DNA from: Paenibacillus beijingensis
Lineage (GTDB): Bacteria; Bacillota; Bacilli; Paenibacillales; Paenibacillaceae
DNA length: 64,000 nucleotides
Direction: 5' to 3'
Assembly (NCBI RefSeq): GCF_000961095.1
Contig: NZ_CP011058.1
Span: 4,057,501-4,121,500 of the forward strand
Position 1 is the first letter of the stretch; each line of letters starts with the position of its first letter. Below, in pieces: positions 18,382-27,611 of this stretch. The translations under genes and the position numbers were made by a program. The notes beneath the pieces are model-generated. The model saw nothing but the letters and a program-made list of their open reading frames with translations. It searched no databases and was not told where the DNA came from.

Positions 18382-20721
18382 ATGAAGTATTTGGGTCAGC
18401 CAATGAAACGAAAAATCGACCCGAGATTGATCAGGGGGCAAGGCCGGTATGTGGCGGATATTCAATTTGACGGCACGTTAAGCGCCGCGTTTCTGCGGAG
18501 TACGCACGCTCATGCCCGCATTAAAGGGATCGATCTGGACAAAGCAAGAAAACTTCCGGGTGTTGTCGCCGTATACGGTCCAGACGATGCGGAAGCTCTT
18601 CCATTCCTGCCCGTCATTTTCCCGAATCCGAACTTGATATCCGTAACCCAGCGGCCGCTCGATAGAACCGTTCACCACGTCGGCGAGCCGGTTGCGATGG
18701 TCGTCGCAACGAACAGATATATCGCCGAAGACGCGCTCGATTTGATCAAGATCGAATACGAGAAGCTGCCGGCCGTTTCCTTACTTGAAGATGCCGCACG
18801 CCCGGGAGCCCCGCTCGCTCACCAGCATTTGGAATCGAACGTGGCGATGAAAATCCGGCAGTCGATCGGCAATGCCCATGAGCGGATGAAGGAAGCCGAT
18901 CTTATCGTCAGCCACCGGTTCGATATCGGCCGGGTGAGCTGTCTGCCGATCGAGACGCGCGGACTGCTCGCCAAGTGGAACTTTCAGCAGGCCGAGCCGA
19001 CACTGGAAGTGTACGCCGCAACGCAAAGCCAGCATGAAATGCGCAAAATACTCGCCGAATCGTTCCATATCTCCGAGCACCAAGTTCGGGTTATCGCCCC
19101 GGATGTCGGCGGAGCTTTTGGCGCAAAGGCTCCGTTTTATGTGGAAGATATGCTCGTTCCATGGGCGGCAATGCAGCTCGGAGCGCCGGTAAGCTGGATT
19201 GAAGACCGGATGGAGCATATGATGAGCTGCATTCACGAACGCGAACAAATTCACGAAGCGCAGCTTGGCGTCACCAAGCACGGAGATATTGTAGCCGTTA
19301 CGGATAAAGGGCTGGCCAGTACGGGCGCATACGTCCCTTGGGGCGTCATTGTGCCGATCATTACGTCGACTTTGATTCCGGGGCCTTATAAAGTAACGGA
19401 CTATTCCTGCGAAATTGACGTCTATTACACGAATACCGTTCCGCTTGCGCCGTTCCGCGGTGCGGGAAGGCCGCAAGCCGCCATGATCCTGAACCGCTTG
19501 TTGGACGAAGCGGCTGACAAGCTGAACATCGATCCGTTTGAAATCAAACGCCGGAATCTCATTCAGCCGCATGAATTTCCATATCGGACCGGGCTGCTGT
19601 CCCGCGACGGCAAACCGCAGATTTACGACAGCGGCAACTTTCCGAAGCTGGTCGAGACGATTACGCATGAAGGCAAATACGAGCACTGGCGCAACCTGCA
19701 GGAACAATACCGCAATGAGGGCCGGAACATCGGAATCGGGACGGTCGTCTGCATTGAGAATACCGGATTCGGCAACTATGAAGGGGCAACCGTGCGCGTA
19801 GAGGAAACGGGCGAAATCAGCGTTTCTACCGGCGCGGCTACCCAGGGTCAGGGCCATGAAACGTCGCTTGCCCAGGTTGCGGCGGAAGTGCTGGACGTGC
19901 CGGTTGAGCAAGTGACCGTCCGGGAAGGCGATACAGCCGTCTTTCCTTACGGAACGGGAACGTTTGCGAGCCGTATCGCCGTTATTGCGGGCAACGCGGT
20001 CTACAAGGCGGCGCAGGAAGTTAAGAAGAGAACGCTTCAGCTGGCGGCGCATCTGTTAAATGTCCCGGCGGATGAGCTTGAACTGAGCGGCGGTTTTGTC
20101 CAAAAGAAAGAAGAGCCGCTTACGCGGATTTCGCTCGGCGAGCTGTCGCATGCCGCCAAAGGAATGCCCCCGGGCAAAACGTACGATCTTCCGATCGCTC
20201 CGATTCTCGAAGCAACGGATTATTTCGCCCCGGAAGGAGCGGCAATCACCTCGATGGCCGATATGGCGGTTGTCGAAGTGGATCCGGAGACGCTGCAGAT
20301 TAAAATTTTGGATTATTCGTCGGTTCACGACAGCGGAAAGCTGCTCAATCCGCTCATCGTAACCGGCCAGTACCAAGGCGGCATTTCGAACGGGATCGGA
20401 AACGCATTGTACGAAGAAATCGTCTACGATAAAGAAGGGCAGCTGCTCACCAGCAGCCTGATGGATTATCTCGTTCCTTCTTCTACGGAAATTCCGGAAA
20501 TGGCGATTCATCATATTGAAACGCCTTCGCCTCTCAATCCGCTCGGTGTAAAAGGAGCGGGCGAAAGCGGATCGATTCCGGTGCCGGCCGTCATCCAGTC
20601 GGCGGTACAGGATGCGGTCCGTCAGATGGGCATTAAAGTCGAGAAAATTCCGGTTAAGCCTTCCTATTTAAAAGAACAGCTGAAAAAGGTACAGGAGCTG
20701 GCGGAAGTTACCGTGAACTAA
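18382..20721 (+). CDS. Molybdenum hydroxylase large subunit 2
   Basis: This second molybdopterin-binding catalytic subunit of 779 residues is clearly homologous to, but diverged from, the protein at 13810. Its loop reads PFRGAGR and the active-site glutamate lies in GVKGAGESGS. The ATG at 18382 follows GGGGGTGAAGAG; longer in-frame versions would run back into the GH3 gene. No second small or medium subunit is nearby, so it may share those at 12.4-13.8 kb, giving two substrate specificities. A strong terminator follows. Confidence 0.9.
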   Translation: MKYLGQPMKRKIDPRLIRGQGRYVADIQFDGTLSAAFLRSTHAHARIKGIDLDKARKLPGVVAVYGPDDAEALPFLPVIFPNPNLISVTQRPLDRTVHHVGEPVAMVVATNRYIAEDALDLIKIEYEKLPAVSLLEDAARPGAPLAHQHLESNVAMKIRQSIGNAHERMKEADLIVSHRFDIGRVSCLPIETRGLLAKWNFQQAEPTLEVYAATQSQHEMRKILAESFHISEHQVRVIAPDVGGAFGAKAPFYVEDMLVPWAAMQLGAPVSWIEDRMEHMMSCIHEREQIHEAQLGVTKHGDIVAVTDKGLASTGAYVPWGVIVPIITSTLIPGPYKVTDYSCEIDVYYTNTVPLAPFRGAGRPQAAMILNRLLDEAADKLNIDPFEIKRRNLIQPHEFPYRTGLLSRDGKPQIYDSGNFPKLVETITHEGKYEHWRNLQEQYRNEGRNIGIGTVVCIENTGFGNYEGATVRVEETGEISVSTGAATQGQGHETSLAQVAAEVLDVPVEQVTVREGDTAVFPYGTGTFASRIAVIAGNAVYKAAQEVKKRTLQLAAHLLNVPADELELSGGFVQKKEEPLTRISLGELSHAAKGMPPGKTYDLPIAPILEATDYFAPEGAAITSMADMAVVEVDPETLQIKILDYSSVHDSGKLLNPLIVTGQYQGGISNGIGNALYEEIVYDKEGQLLTSSLMDYLVPSSTEIPEMAIHHIETPSPLNPLGVKGAGESGSIPVPAVIQSAVQDAVRQMGIKVEKIPVKPSYLKEQLKKVQELAEVTVN

Positions 20722-20732
20722 CCTCTATATAT

Positions 20733-20775
20733 GCATCTGCTGGACTTCTTTAAGTCGAACAGCAGATGCTTTTTT
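20733..20775 (+). terminator. Terminator of the catabolic operon
   Basis: GCATCTGCTG (20733-20742) pairs perfectly with CAGCAGATGC (20760-20769), followed by TTTTTT. It is a classical intrinsic terminator 11 bases after the last stop. Confidence 0.9.
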
Positions 20776-21460
20776 CTTTCTACGACAGCAAGATTAACGA
20801 ACAGAATATCTCTGCCCATTCTTGCTCCAATTAGGCCAGATATGCGTCAGGGTCACGATTAAAGCGTCTGCGCTCCACATTTTCGGTCAAACGGGAATCC
20901 CATTCTGCTTTAGGCTAATTGCGTAAAGAATCGTATTACCGTTATTTTAGGAATAATGAGACTTCTTGAGCGGTAACGAACCCTACAATCATTATTTCAC
21001 CAAAAACAACCAAACCGAGCCGATAGGAATGGATTAGTGACTCTACGATTCGTTAGAGCTTGGAACGGTTTCAATATGTACAAATAACGATGACTCGGTT
21101 CGTAAGCGATACGATGCTGGTCTGTGATCCGTAGATGTTCATCCAACTGAAAGCCGAGCCCCGCAAAACTGGGAGAAGGCCATGGAAGCTGTTTGGAACT
21201 TGGAGTGACAGCGAAGAATCTCCGGCGCAAAAGGATCGATATGGTATCGATAATCATATTCAGAAAATTCATATTTATCTGACAACGACAAGCTGATATA
21301 ATAATATTATACAACTGAATAGTCGGTAGGTTACAGCAATTTCTTCCGAGACACTACACCGTCAACGATTTCACGTTTTCTTCGCTCCAAGCAGACATGG
21401 AAATCCGGGCGCGGTGTTTTTGTCATCTTCAGCAATCATCATCACGAAGGAGGGAGCTCT
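20776..21460. other. Intergenic stretch without a supported gene
   Basis: About 685 bases hold no ORF with a family match or a good start. A 105-codon minus-strand frame (20997-21314) is open but has no ribosome site or recognisable domain and may be a gene remnant. The last 200 bases are AT-rich and should contain the promoter for prkA; GAAGGAGGGAG is the prkA ribosome site. Confidence 0.4.
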
Positions 21461-23359
21461 ATGGCAATCTTGGACAAACTGGCCGATTATCGGGTAAAAG
21501 AACATGGGCTGATCTGGGAAGGCCCGTTCGTGGAGTATTTGGCGCTCGTGCGGAAGCGCCCTCAGATTGCGGGACTCGCGCATGACCGCATTTACCGGAT
21601 GATTGAATCGAAGGGGATCGTAGACAGGGGCGAGGGCAAGCGGGAGTACAAGTTTTTCAGCTCAGCGCTGTTCGGTCTCGAGGACGATCTGCAGACGTTG
21701 GTCGAAGAATATTTCCGTCCGGCTGCACAGCGGCTTGATGTACGGAAACGGCTGCTGCTGCTGATGGGACCCGTCAGCGGAGGCAAGTCGACGCTCGTCT
21801 CCCTTCTGAAAGAAGGATTGGAGAAGTTTTCGCGTACCGACGAAGGAGCTGTATACGCGATCAAAGGCTGCCCGATGCAGGAGGAGCCGCTTCATCTTAT
21901 TCCGTCCGAGCTGCGGGCGGAATTTGCACAGGAGTACGGCGTCCGCATCGAAGGGGATTTGTGCCCGGTTTGCCGGCTGCGGCTGGAAACCGAATATGAC
22001 GGGCGGATTGAGGACATGCCGGTAACGCGCGTGCTGTTCTCGGAGGCGAAGAGAGCCGGAATCGGCACCTTTGCCCCATCCGACCCGAAGTCGCAGGATA
22101 TTGCGGATTTGACAGGAAGCATCGACTTCTCCACCATCTCGCAGTACGGCTCCGAATCGGATCCGCGGGCGTATCGCTTCGACGGAGAGCTGAATAAAGC
22201 GAATCGGGGTCTTATGGAATTTCAAGAGATGCTGAAGTGCGATGAGAAATTTCTTTGGAATCTGCTTTCGCTGACGCAGGAGGGCAATTTCAAGGCGGGA
22301 CGTTTCGCTCTCATATCGGCCGACGAGCTCATCGTTGCGCATACGAATGAAACGGAATACCGTTCGTTTATCGCCAACAAGAAGAACGAGGCACTGCACT
22401 CCCGGATGATCGTCATGCGGATTCCTTATAACTTGAAAGTAAGCGAGGAAGAGAGGATCTATTCGAAGCTGATCGGCCAGTCCGATATCCGGGGCATGCA
22501 TCTTGCGCCGGGGTCTCTCTGGACCGCTGCCGTATTCAGCGTGCTGTCCCGCCTGAAGGATTCGAAGAAGCCGGGCATCGATCCGATCAAGAAAATGTTT
22601 ATCTACGACGGAATCGAGGTAGACGGCGTTAAGAGCGGCGATGCCCAGGAATTGCGCAAAGAGTTTATGGACGAGGGCATGTCGGGCGTTGACCCCCGTT
22701 ATGTCATCAACCGCATTTCCAGCGCGCTGATCAAAGGCGACAAGTCATGCCTCAACGCGCTTGATGTATTAAAGTCGCTGAAGGAAGGGCTCGACCAGCA
22801 TGCTTCGATCTCCAAGGAGGAGCGGGAGCGTCTGCTTAACTTCATCACGCTGGCGCGCAAGGAATACGACCACAAAGCGAGAACGGAAGTTCAGCGGGCG
22901 TTCGTCTATTCCTTTGAAGATTCGGCGCATTCGATGATGAACAATTATTTGGACAACGTTGAGGCCTACTGCAACGGATTTAAGCTGAAAGACCCGATTA
23001 CCGAAGAGGAGCAGGAGCCGGACGAGAAGCTGATGCGCTCCATCGAGGAACAAATCGGAATTACGGAAAATCAGAAAAAAGCGTTTCGGGAAGAGATTTT
23101 GATTAAGATTTCAACGCTCGCCCGCCGGGGCCGCAAGTTCGAATACACCTCTCACGAGATGCTGAAGGAAGCGATCGAGAAGAAGCTGTTTGGAGACCTG
23201 AAGGACGTGGTAAAAATTACGACGTCGGTCAAAAATCCGGACGAAGTACAGCTTAAGCGGATCAATGAAGTTTCGGCGCGACTGATCGAGCATCACGGCT
23301 ATTGCGCGACATGCGCCAACGAACTGTTGAAATACGTCGGCAGCTTGTTAAACCGCTAG
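21461..23359 (+). CDS. prkA: PrkA serine protein kinase (sporulation-associated)
   Basis: This protein of 632 residues matches PrkA. An AAA-type N-terminal domain carries the Walker A motif GPVSGGKST at residues 103-111, and a C-terminal kinase-like domain follows. PrkA is made in sporulating Bacillus and related species and affects late sporulation gene expression; some work describes it as an ATP-dependent protease. The next genes are yhbH and spoVR, the same three-gene set known as yeaG-yeaH-ycgB in enterobacteria. The start follows GAAGGAGGGAG. Confidence 0.93.
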   Translation: MAILDKLADYRVKEHGLIWEGPFVEYLALVRKRPQIAGLAHDRIYRMIESKGIVDRGEGKREYKFFSSALFGLEDDLQTLVEEYFRPAAQRLDVRKRLLLLMGPVSGGKSTLVSLLKEGLEKFSRTDEGAVYAIKGCPMQEEPLHLIPSELRAEFAQEYGVRIEGDLCPVCRLRLETEYDGRIEDMPVTRVLFSEAKRAGIGTFAPSDPKSQDIADLTGSIDFSTISQYGSESDPRAYRFDGELNKANRGLMEFQEMLKCDEKFLWNLLSLTQEGNFKAGRFALISADELIVAHTNETEYRSFIANKKNEALHSRMIVMRIPYNLKVSEEERIYSKLIGQSDIRGMHLAPGSLWTAAVFSVLSRLKDSKKPGIDPIKKMFIYDGIEVDGVKSGDAQELRKEFMDEGMSGVDPRYVINRISSALIKGDKSCLNALDVLKSLKEGLDQHASISKEERERLLNFITLARKEYDHKARTEVQRAFVYSFEDSAHSMMNNYLDNVEAYCNGFKLKDPITEEEQEPDEKLMRSIEEQIGITENQKKAFREEILIKISTLARRGRKFEYTSHEMLKEAIEKKLFGDLKDVVKITTSVKNPDEVQLKRINEVSARLIEHHGYCATCANELLKYVGSLLNR

Positions 23360-23377
23360 AGGGAGAGGTGGAGCCGT

Positions 23378-24604
23378 ATGAATGAACCGTTATTCGTGTT
23401 GTCGCAGGATGATTGGTCGCTCCACCGCAAAGGTGAGCTGGACCAGCAGCGGCATACAAAGAAGGTTAAGGATGCGATCAAACGCAATCTGTCGGATTTG
23501 GTCAGCGAGGAAGCGATCATTACGTCGCAGGGAGACCAGATCGTGAAGGTGCCGATCCGCGGCATGGACGAGCCGAAGTTTCGATACGATTATTCGGACA
23601 AGCAGCAGGTCGGACAGGGCAGCGGCGGCACCCGGGTCGGTGACGTCGTCGGTCAGGCCCAGCCCGGGCAGGGCCGCCAGAAGGGACCGGGTCAGGGAGG
23701 CGAGCCCGGAGCCGGCGACCAGCCGGGCATCGATTATTATGAGGCGGACATTACGGTGGACGAGCTTGCCGAGTTGATATTCGAGGATTTGCAGCTGCCC
23801 CGTCTGAAGCCGAAAAGCGAAGTTGATCTTACGGTGGACGATATACGCTTCAACGATGTCCGCCGCAAAGGCATGATGGGGAACGTCGATAAAAGGCGCA
23901 CGTTAATGGAATCGATCAAACGCCGCGCTCTGTCGGGCTACGGGGGCGGTTCGGACCTAGCATCCGGCGCCGGCCTGGCGGGTGGGGAGGCCTTGCCTTC
24001 CCCGGGCGGTCATGGCCTGATCCGAAATGAGGATATGCGGTTCAAGACTTGGGAGGATGTTCGCAAGCCGCAGAGCGCCGCTGTCGTAATGGCGATGATG
24101 GACACGTCCGGCTCCATGGGGCCGTTCGAGAAATATATTGCACGCAGCTTCTTTTTCTGGATGGTCCGGTTTTTGCGTACGAAATACGAGCAGGTTGAAA
24201 TCTGCTTCCTGTCTCATGACACGGAAGCGAAGCGGGTCGGGGAGGAAGCCTTTTTCACAAAAGGCGAAAGCGGCGGCACAAAATGTTCTTCCGTCTACAA
24301 GCTCGCGCTCGAGCTGCTGGACAGCGAATTTCCGCAGTCGCATTACAATGCGTATGCCTTCCACTTTTCCGACGGGGACAATCTCGATTCCGACAATGCC
24401 GTAACATCGGCTCTCGTGCGTGAAATGCTGGAGCGGATCAACATGCTCGGTTATGGCGAGATTCGCCGTTACGGTATGGGAGGACGGCTGTGGGACTCGA
24501 TGAAAGACATCAGCCATGAGGCGTTCAGCCGCTCGGTGCTCCGTGAGAAAGGCGACGTGTATCGCACGCTCAAAAGCTTTTTTGGCGAAGCGGCCGTAGG
24601 ATGA
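23378..24604 (+). CDS. yhbH: YhbH, DUF444 sporulation protein
   Basis: This DUF444/YhbH protein of 408 residues has a glycine- and glutamine-rich linker (about 80-120), then a von Willebrand A-like domain with the MIDAS-type segment MMDTSGSMG near residue 245. YhbH family proteins are produced during sporulation, and this gene travels with prkA and spoVR. It starts 18 bases after prkA; GAGGTGG precedes the ATG. Confidence 0.92.
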   Translation: MNEPLFVLSQDDWSLHRKGELDQQRHTKKVKDAIKRNLSDLVSEEAIITSQGDQIVKVPIRGMDEPKFRYDYSDKQQVGQGSGGTRVGDVVGQAQPGQGRQKGPGQGGEPGAGDQPGIDYYEADITVDELAELIFEDLQLPRLKPKSEVDLTVDDIRFNDVRRKGMMGNVDKRRTLMESIKRRALSGYGGGSDLASGAGLAGGEALPSPGGHGLIRNEDMRFKTWEDVRKPQSAAVVMAMMDTSGSMGPFEKYIARSFFFWMVRFLRTKYEQVEICFLSHDTEAKRVGEEAFFTKGESGGTKCSSVYKLALELLDSEFPQSHYNAYAFHFSDGDNLDSDNAVTSALVREMLERINMLGYGEIRRYGMGGRLWDSMKDISHEAFSRSVLREKGDVYRTLKSFFGEAAVG

Positions 24605-24619
24605 GGAAGGAGAGTGGTC

Positions 24620-25870
24620 ATGAACCAAGCGGATTATGAACAGCTGGAACAGTCAATCGGCCGCCTGACCGAAATGGCCGCAGCGGAAGGGCTGGACTTC
24701 TTCCCGATGCGATATGAGGTGTGCCCGTCCGAAGTGCTGTACTCGATCGGCGCTTACGGCATGCCGACCCGCTTCGCCCACTGGAGCTTCGGCAAAGCCT
24801 ATCAGCGGATGAAGGCGGAATACGATTTCGGATTAAGCCGGATCTATGAGCTTGTCATCAATTCCAATCCCTGCTATGCGTTTTTGCTGGACCGGAATAC
24901 GCTGCTGCAGAACAAGCTGATCGTCGCCCATGTGCTGGGGCACAGCGATTTTTTCAAAAACAATGCGATGTTCGCGGCGACGGACCGGAAGATGGTCGAC
25001 CGGATGGCGGTTTTTGCGTCAAGGATGCGCGCGTTCGAACAGGAGTATGGCGCCGATGAGGTGGAGTATGTACTGGATGCGAGCTTGTCGATCCAGGAAC
25101 ACGTCGATCCGCAGATCCGCTCCGGCCGAAAAGACGGCTTTGGCGAGAAGGAAGGCGGCACGAAGGATGTCGTCGGGTTTATTGCGGGCAACAGCCGGAA
25201 GCTGAAGGATTGGCAGCGGGAAATCCTTTATATGCTGCGCGAGGAGATGCTGTACTTCTGGCCGCAGATGGAAACGAAAATTTTGAACGAAGGGTGGGCG
25301 ACGTTCTGGCATTTGCGGCTGATCCGGCAGCTGGAGCTGAACGATTCGGAAATTGTTGAGTTCGCCAAGATGAATGCGGGCGTCGTGCAGCCGGGAAGCG
25401 GAAGCCTGAACCCCTACTACCTGGGACTTCGTATGCTGGAATATATCGAGCGCCGGGAAGGGACGGAAGCTCTTTTCGATATACGCGAGATGGAATCCGA
25501 CGTATCGTTTCTGCGCAATTATTTAAGCAAGGCACTTGTGGAGGAAATGGATTTGTTTCTGTACGGACGCGATGGCGACGTTTACCGGGTGACGGACAAG
25601 GACGTAGCAACCGTCCGCGACACGCTCATCCGCCAGCGCTCCAACGGCGGTTATCCTTACATCACCGCGATTGACGATGATTACGGCGGTCGCGGCGAGC
25701 TGCTGCTGCTGCACCGGTATGAAGGGCTGGAGCTGGATCGCAAATACGTGGACCGTACACTGCCGATGGTGCACCGGTTATGGGGCCGTCCGGTTCATCT
25801 GAAGACGTGCAATAAGGATAACCGGGAACTGCGATACAGTTTTGACGGCAGTCAGATGCAGGCGGTGTAG
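24620..25870 (+). CDS. spoVR: SpoVR, spore cortex protein
   Basis: This SpoVR family protein of 416 residues is required for normal spore cortex formation in B. subtilis. Characteristic segments are FPMRYEVCPSEVLYSIGAYGMPTR near the N-terminus (seen as separate pieces) and NEGWATFWHL in the middle. The ATG at 24620 is well spaced after AAGGAGAG; a GTG at 24614 lies inside that site. It is the last gene of the prkA-yhbH-spoVR run. Confidence 0.93.
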   Translation: MNQADYEQLEQSIGRLTEMAAAEGLDFFPMRYEVCPSEVLYSIGAYGMPTRFAHWSFGKAYQRMKAEYDFGLSRIYELVINSNPCYAFLLDRNTLLQNKLIVAHVLGHSDFFKNNAMFAATDRKMVDRMAVFASRMRAFEQEYGADEVEYVLDASLSIQEHVDPQIRSGRKDGFGEKEGGTKDVVGFIAGNSRKLKDWQREILYMLREEMLYFWPQMETKILNEGWATFWHLRLIRQLELNDSEIVEFAKMNAGVVQPGSGSLNPYYLGLRMLEYIERREGTEALFDIREMESDVSFLRNYLSKALVEEMDLFLYGRDGDVYRVTDKDVATVRDTLIRQRSNGGYPYITAIDDDYGGRGELLLLHRYEGLELDRKYVDRTLPMVHRLWGRPVHLKTCNKDNRELRYSFDGSQMQAV

Positions 25871-26022
25871 CTTCTCCAGATCGAAATGAAAATAATGGAA
25901 GTTTTCGACTGCAATGCATGACCAAATGACTATCTCTTCTATGAACCTATGAAAAAGATGCCACCGTACGAATCAATTGGTATAATGGCAATAAAAAAAT
26001 ACCAGTTGAGAGGTTAGGAACA

Positions 26023-27126
26023 TTGAGAAGAAGCCTTTTTGGAGCACTTGTTTTCGCTTTGCTGCTGACAGGGCCGCAGACGGGCGAGGCAGCCGGATCG
26101 TCCGGCGTATACCGGGTTGCAGCCGATTCATTGAATGTGCGGGAGGAACCTGACGGGAAGGCCCGGGTTGTCGGCGTGCTGAAGGCAAGAACCATTGTAC
26201 GCGTATCGGACGATCAGTACGGCTGGGTGAAGGTGAAAGCGGGCGAAACAACCGGCTGGGCGGCCGGCCACTATTTGAAAAAAGCGGATGGTGCCGCCGT
26301 GGCGGATGCTTCTTCCGGGAAGAGTACGAGCAGAGCAAAATCGGCAAGGTCGGCTGCCTCTTTGGGGGATTCGGTGCGGCTTCGCAAAGGTCCGGGAACC
26401 GGATACGAGGTGATTGGCAGCGTCAACAAAGGCGACCGCCTGACGGTACTGGAATCCGAGGACGGCTGGAAACGGGTACGTACCGCCGATGGAACGGTAG
26501 GATGGATGTCCGGGCAATATGTCGGCAGCGCAGCGAATATCGAAGCGGTATCTGCGGTGAAGAACGTTTCGTCCCGGACTGGAAGCATCCGCGGAAAAGT
26601 GATCGTCATCGATCCGGGGCACGGCGGCAGCGACCCCGGCATGATCGGGACGAAGCATGAGACGCTGGAGAAGGACCTTACGCTGAGCACGTCGGTTCTT
26701 GTTGCTGACCGGCTCCGTACGCTTGGTGCGCAAGTGATTATGACGCGCACGAAGGACAGCCAGAAGCCTGCGCTGTCCGAGCGGGTCCGGATCAGTGAAA
26801 TGGCGGGCGCGGACGCCTTTGTCAGCATTCATTTCAATTCCTCGGAGCAAGATACGTCCGGTTCGCTGACGTTTTATTATTCGAAGCAGAAGGACGAACG
26901 GCTGGCGCGGGCGATCGAAGGACGTCTTAGCCAGCGGATCGGCCTCAAAAGCAACGGCATCTCGTTCGGCGATTTCCATGTGCTACGCGAGAACGACACG
27001 CCGTCGGCGCTCGTGGAGCTCGGTTTTCTGAGCAACGCAAGCGATGAGGAAATTGTGCGCACGAAGAGCTACCAGCGCAAAGCGGCTGCAGCGATCGTCG
27101 AAGGATTTAAAGATTATTTTGAATAA
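26023..27126 (+). CDS. N-acetylmuramoyl-L-alanine amidase with two SH3 domains
   Basis: This secreted cell wall hydrolase has 367 residues. A signal peptide (to about residue 25) is followed by two bacterial SH3 domains (about 28-88 and 107-172) and an Amidase_3 domain from about 190. Zinc and catalytic residues are visible in VIDPGHGGSDPG, the Glu of HETLEKDL, VSIHFNSS and ALVELGFLSN. It cuts the amide bond between muramic acid and the stem peptide. The start codon is TTG after GAGAGGTTAGG. Proximity to the sporulation genes suggests a role in cortex or mother cell wall lysis, which is inference. Confidence 0.9.
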   Translation: MRRSLFGALVFALLLTGPQTGEAAGSSGVYRVAADSLNVREEPDGKARVVGVLKARTIVRVSDDQYGWVKVKAGETTGWAAGHYLKKADGAAVADASSGKSTSRAKSARSAASLGDSVRLRKGPGTGYEVIGSVNKGDRLTVLESEDGWKRVRTADGTVGWMSGQYVGSAANIEAVSAVKNVSSRTGSIRGKVIVIDPGHGGSDPGMIGTKHETLEKDLTLSTSVLVADRLRTLGAQVIMTRTKDSQKPALSERVRISEMAGADAFVSIHFNSSEQDTSGSLTFYYSKQKDERLARAIEGRLSQRIGLKSNGISFGDFHVLRENDTPSALVELGFLSNASDEEIVRTKSYQRKAAAAIVEGFKDYFE

Positions 27127-27144
27127 GGATGCCAGATTGATAGC

Positions 27145-27205
27145 GAACGGGCCGTTAACCGGTTGTCCGATAAGGACGACCGGTTAACGGCCCGTTCTTT
27201 TTTTT
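27145..27205 (+). terminator. Terminator after the amidase gene
   Basis: GAACGGGCCGTTAACCGGT (27145-27163) pairs perfectly over 19 bases with its complement at 27179-27197, followed by eight T residues. Confidence 0.93.
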
Positions 27206-27611
27206 CTGCTGTTTTTCGTCTGTCTGCTTGTCGTCGGTTTGCCGATTTTGCTGGAGGAAATGACGATCGGACGCCCGATTTCTCCAAGCTCAAACCAGTT
27301 TCCGCACTAACGGCGCTCGGACATGCCTTCTTTTCTCTTTCGCTCGGAATGGGGTCTATTCAACGTGAAGAGAGCTTCGAACAGGAGCTTTTCTACGGGG
27401 GGCCCGCCGCGATCATCATCGTTATCTGTTCTCATCAATATTTCGCTGAAAGTCACTACATCAACTGCGAGCCATCGGCTGGGTATGTTTGACATTGGAT
27501 TTTCTTATCTCTTTCATACGCGATTCCTATTTAACAGCAGAAATAATATAACTTATACTCACGAAATAGAGGGTGGATAAGGTGAAATAACTGCGGAAGT
27601 AGGCGTTAATC
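27206..27611. other. Intergenic stretch upstream of the YesM-like kinase
   Basis: Overlapping short frames exist, but none has a ribosome site or recognisable product. The last 120 bases are AT-rich, with TATTTAACA (27527-27535) and ATATAACTTATA further on, so the promoter of the two-component genes is probably here. Confidence 0.35.
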
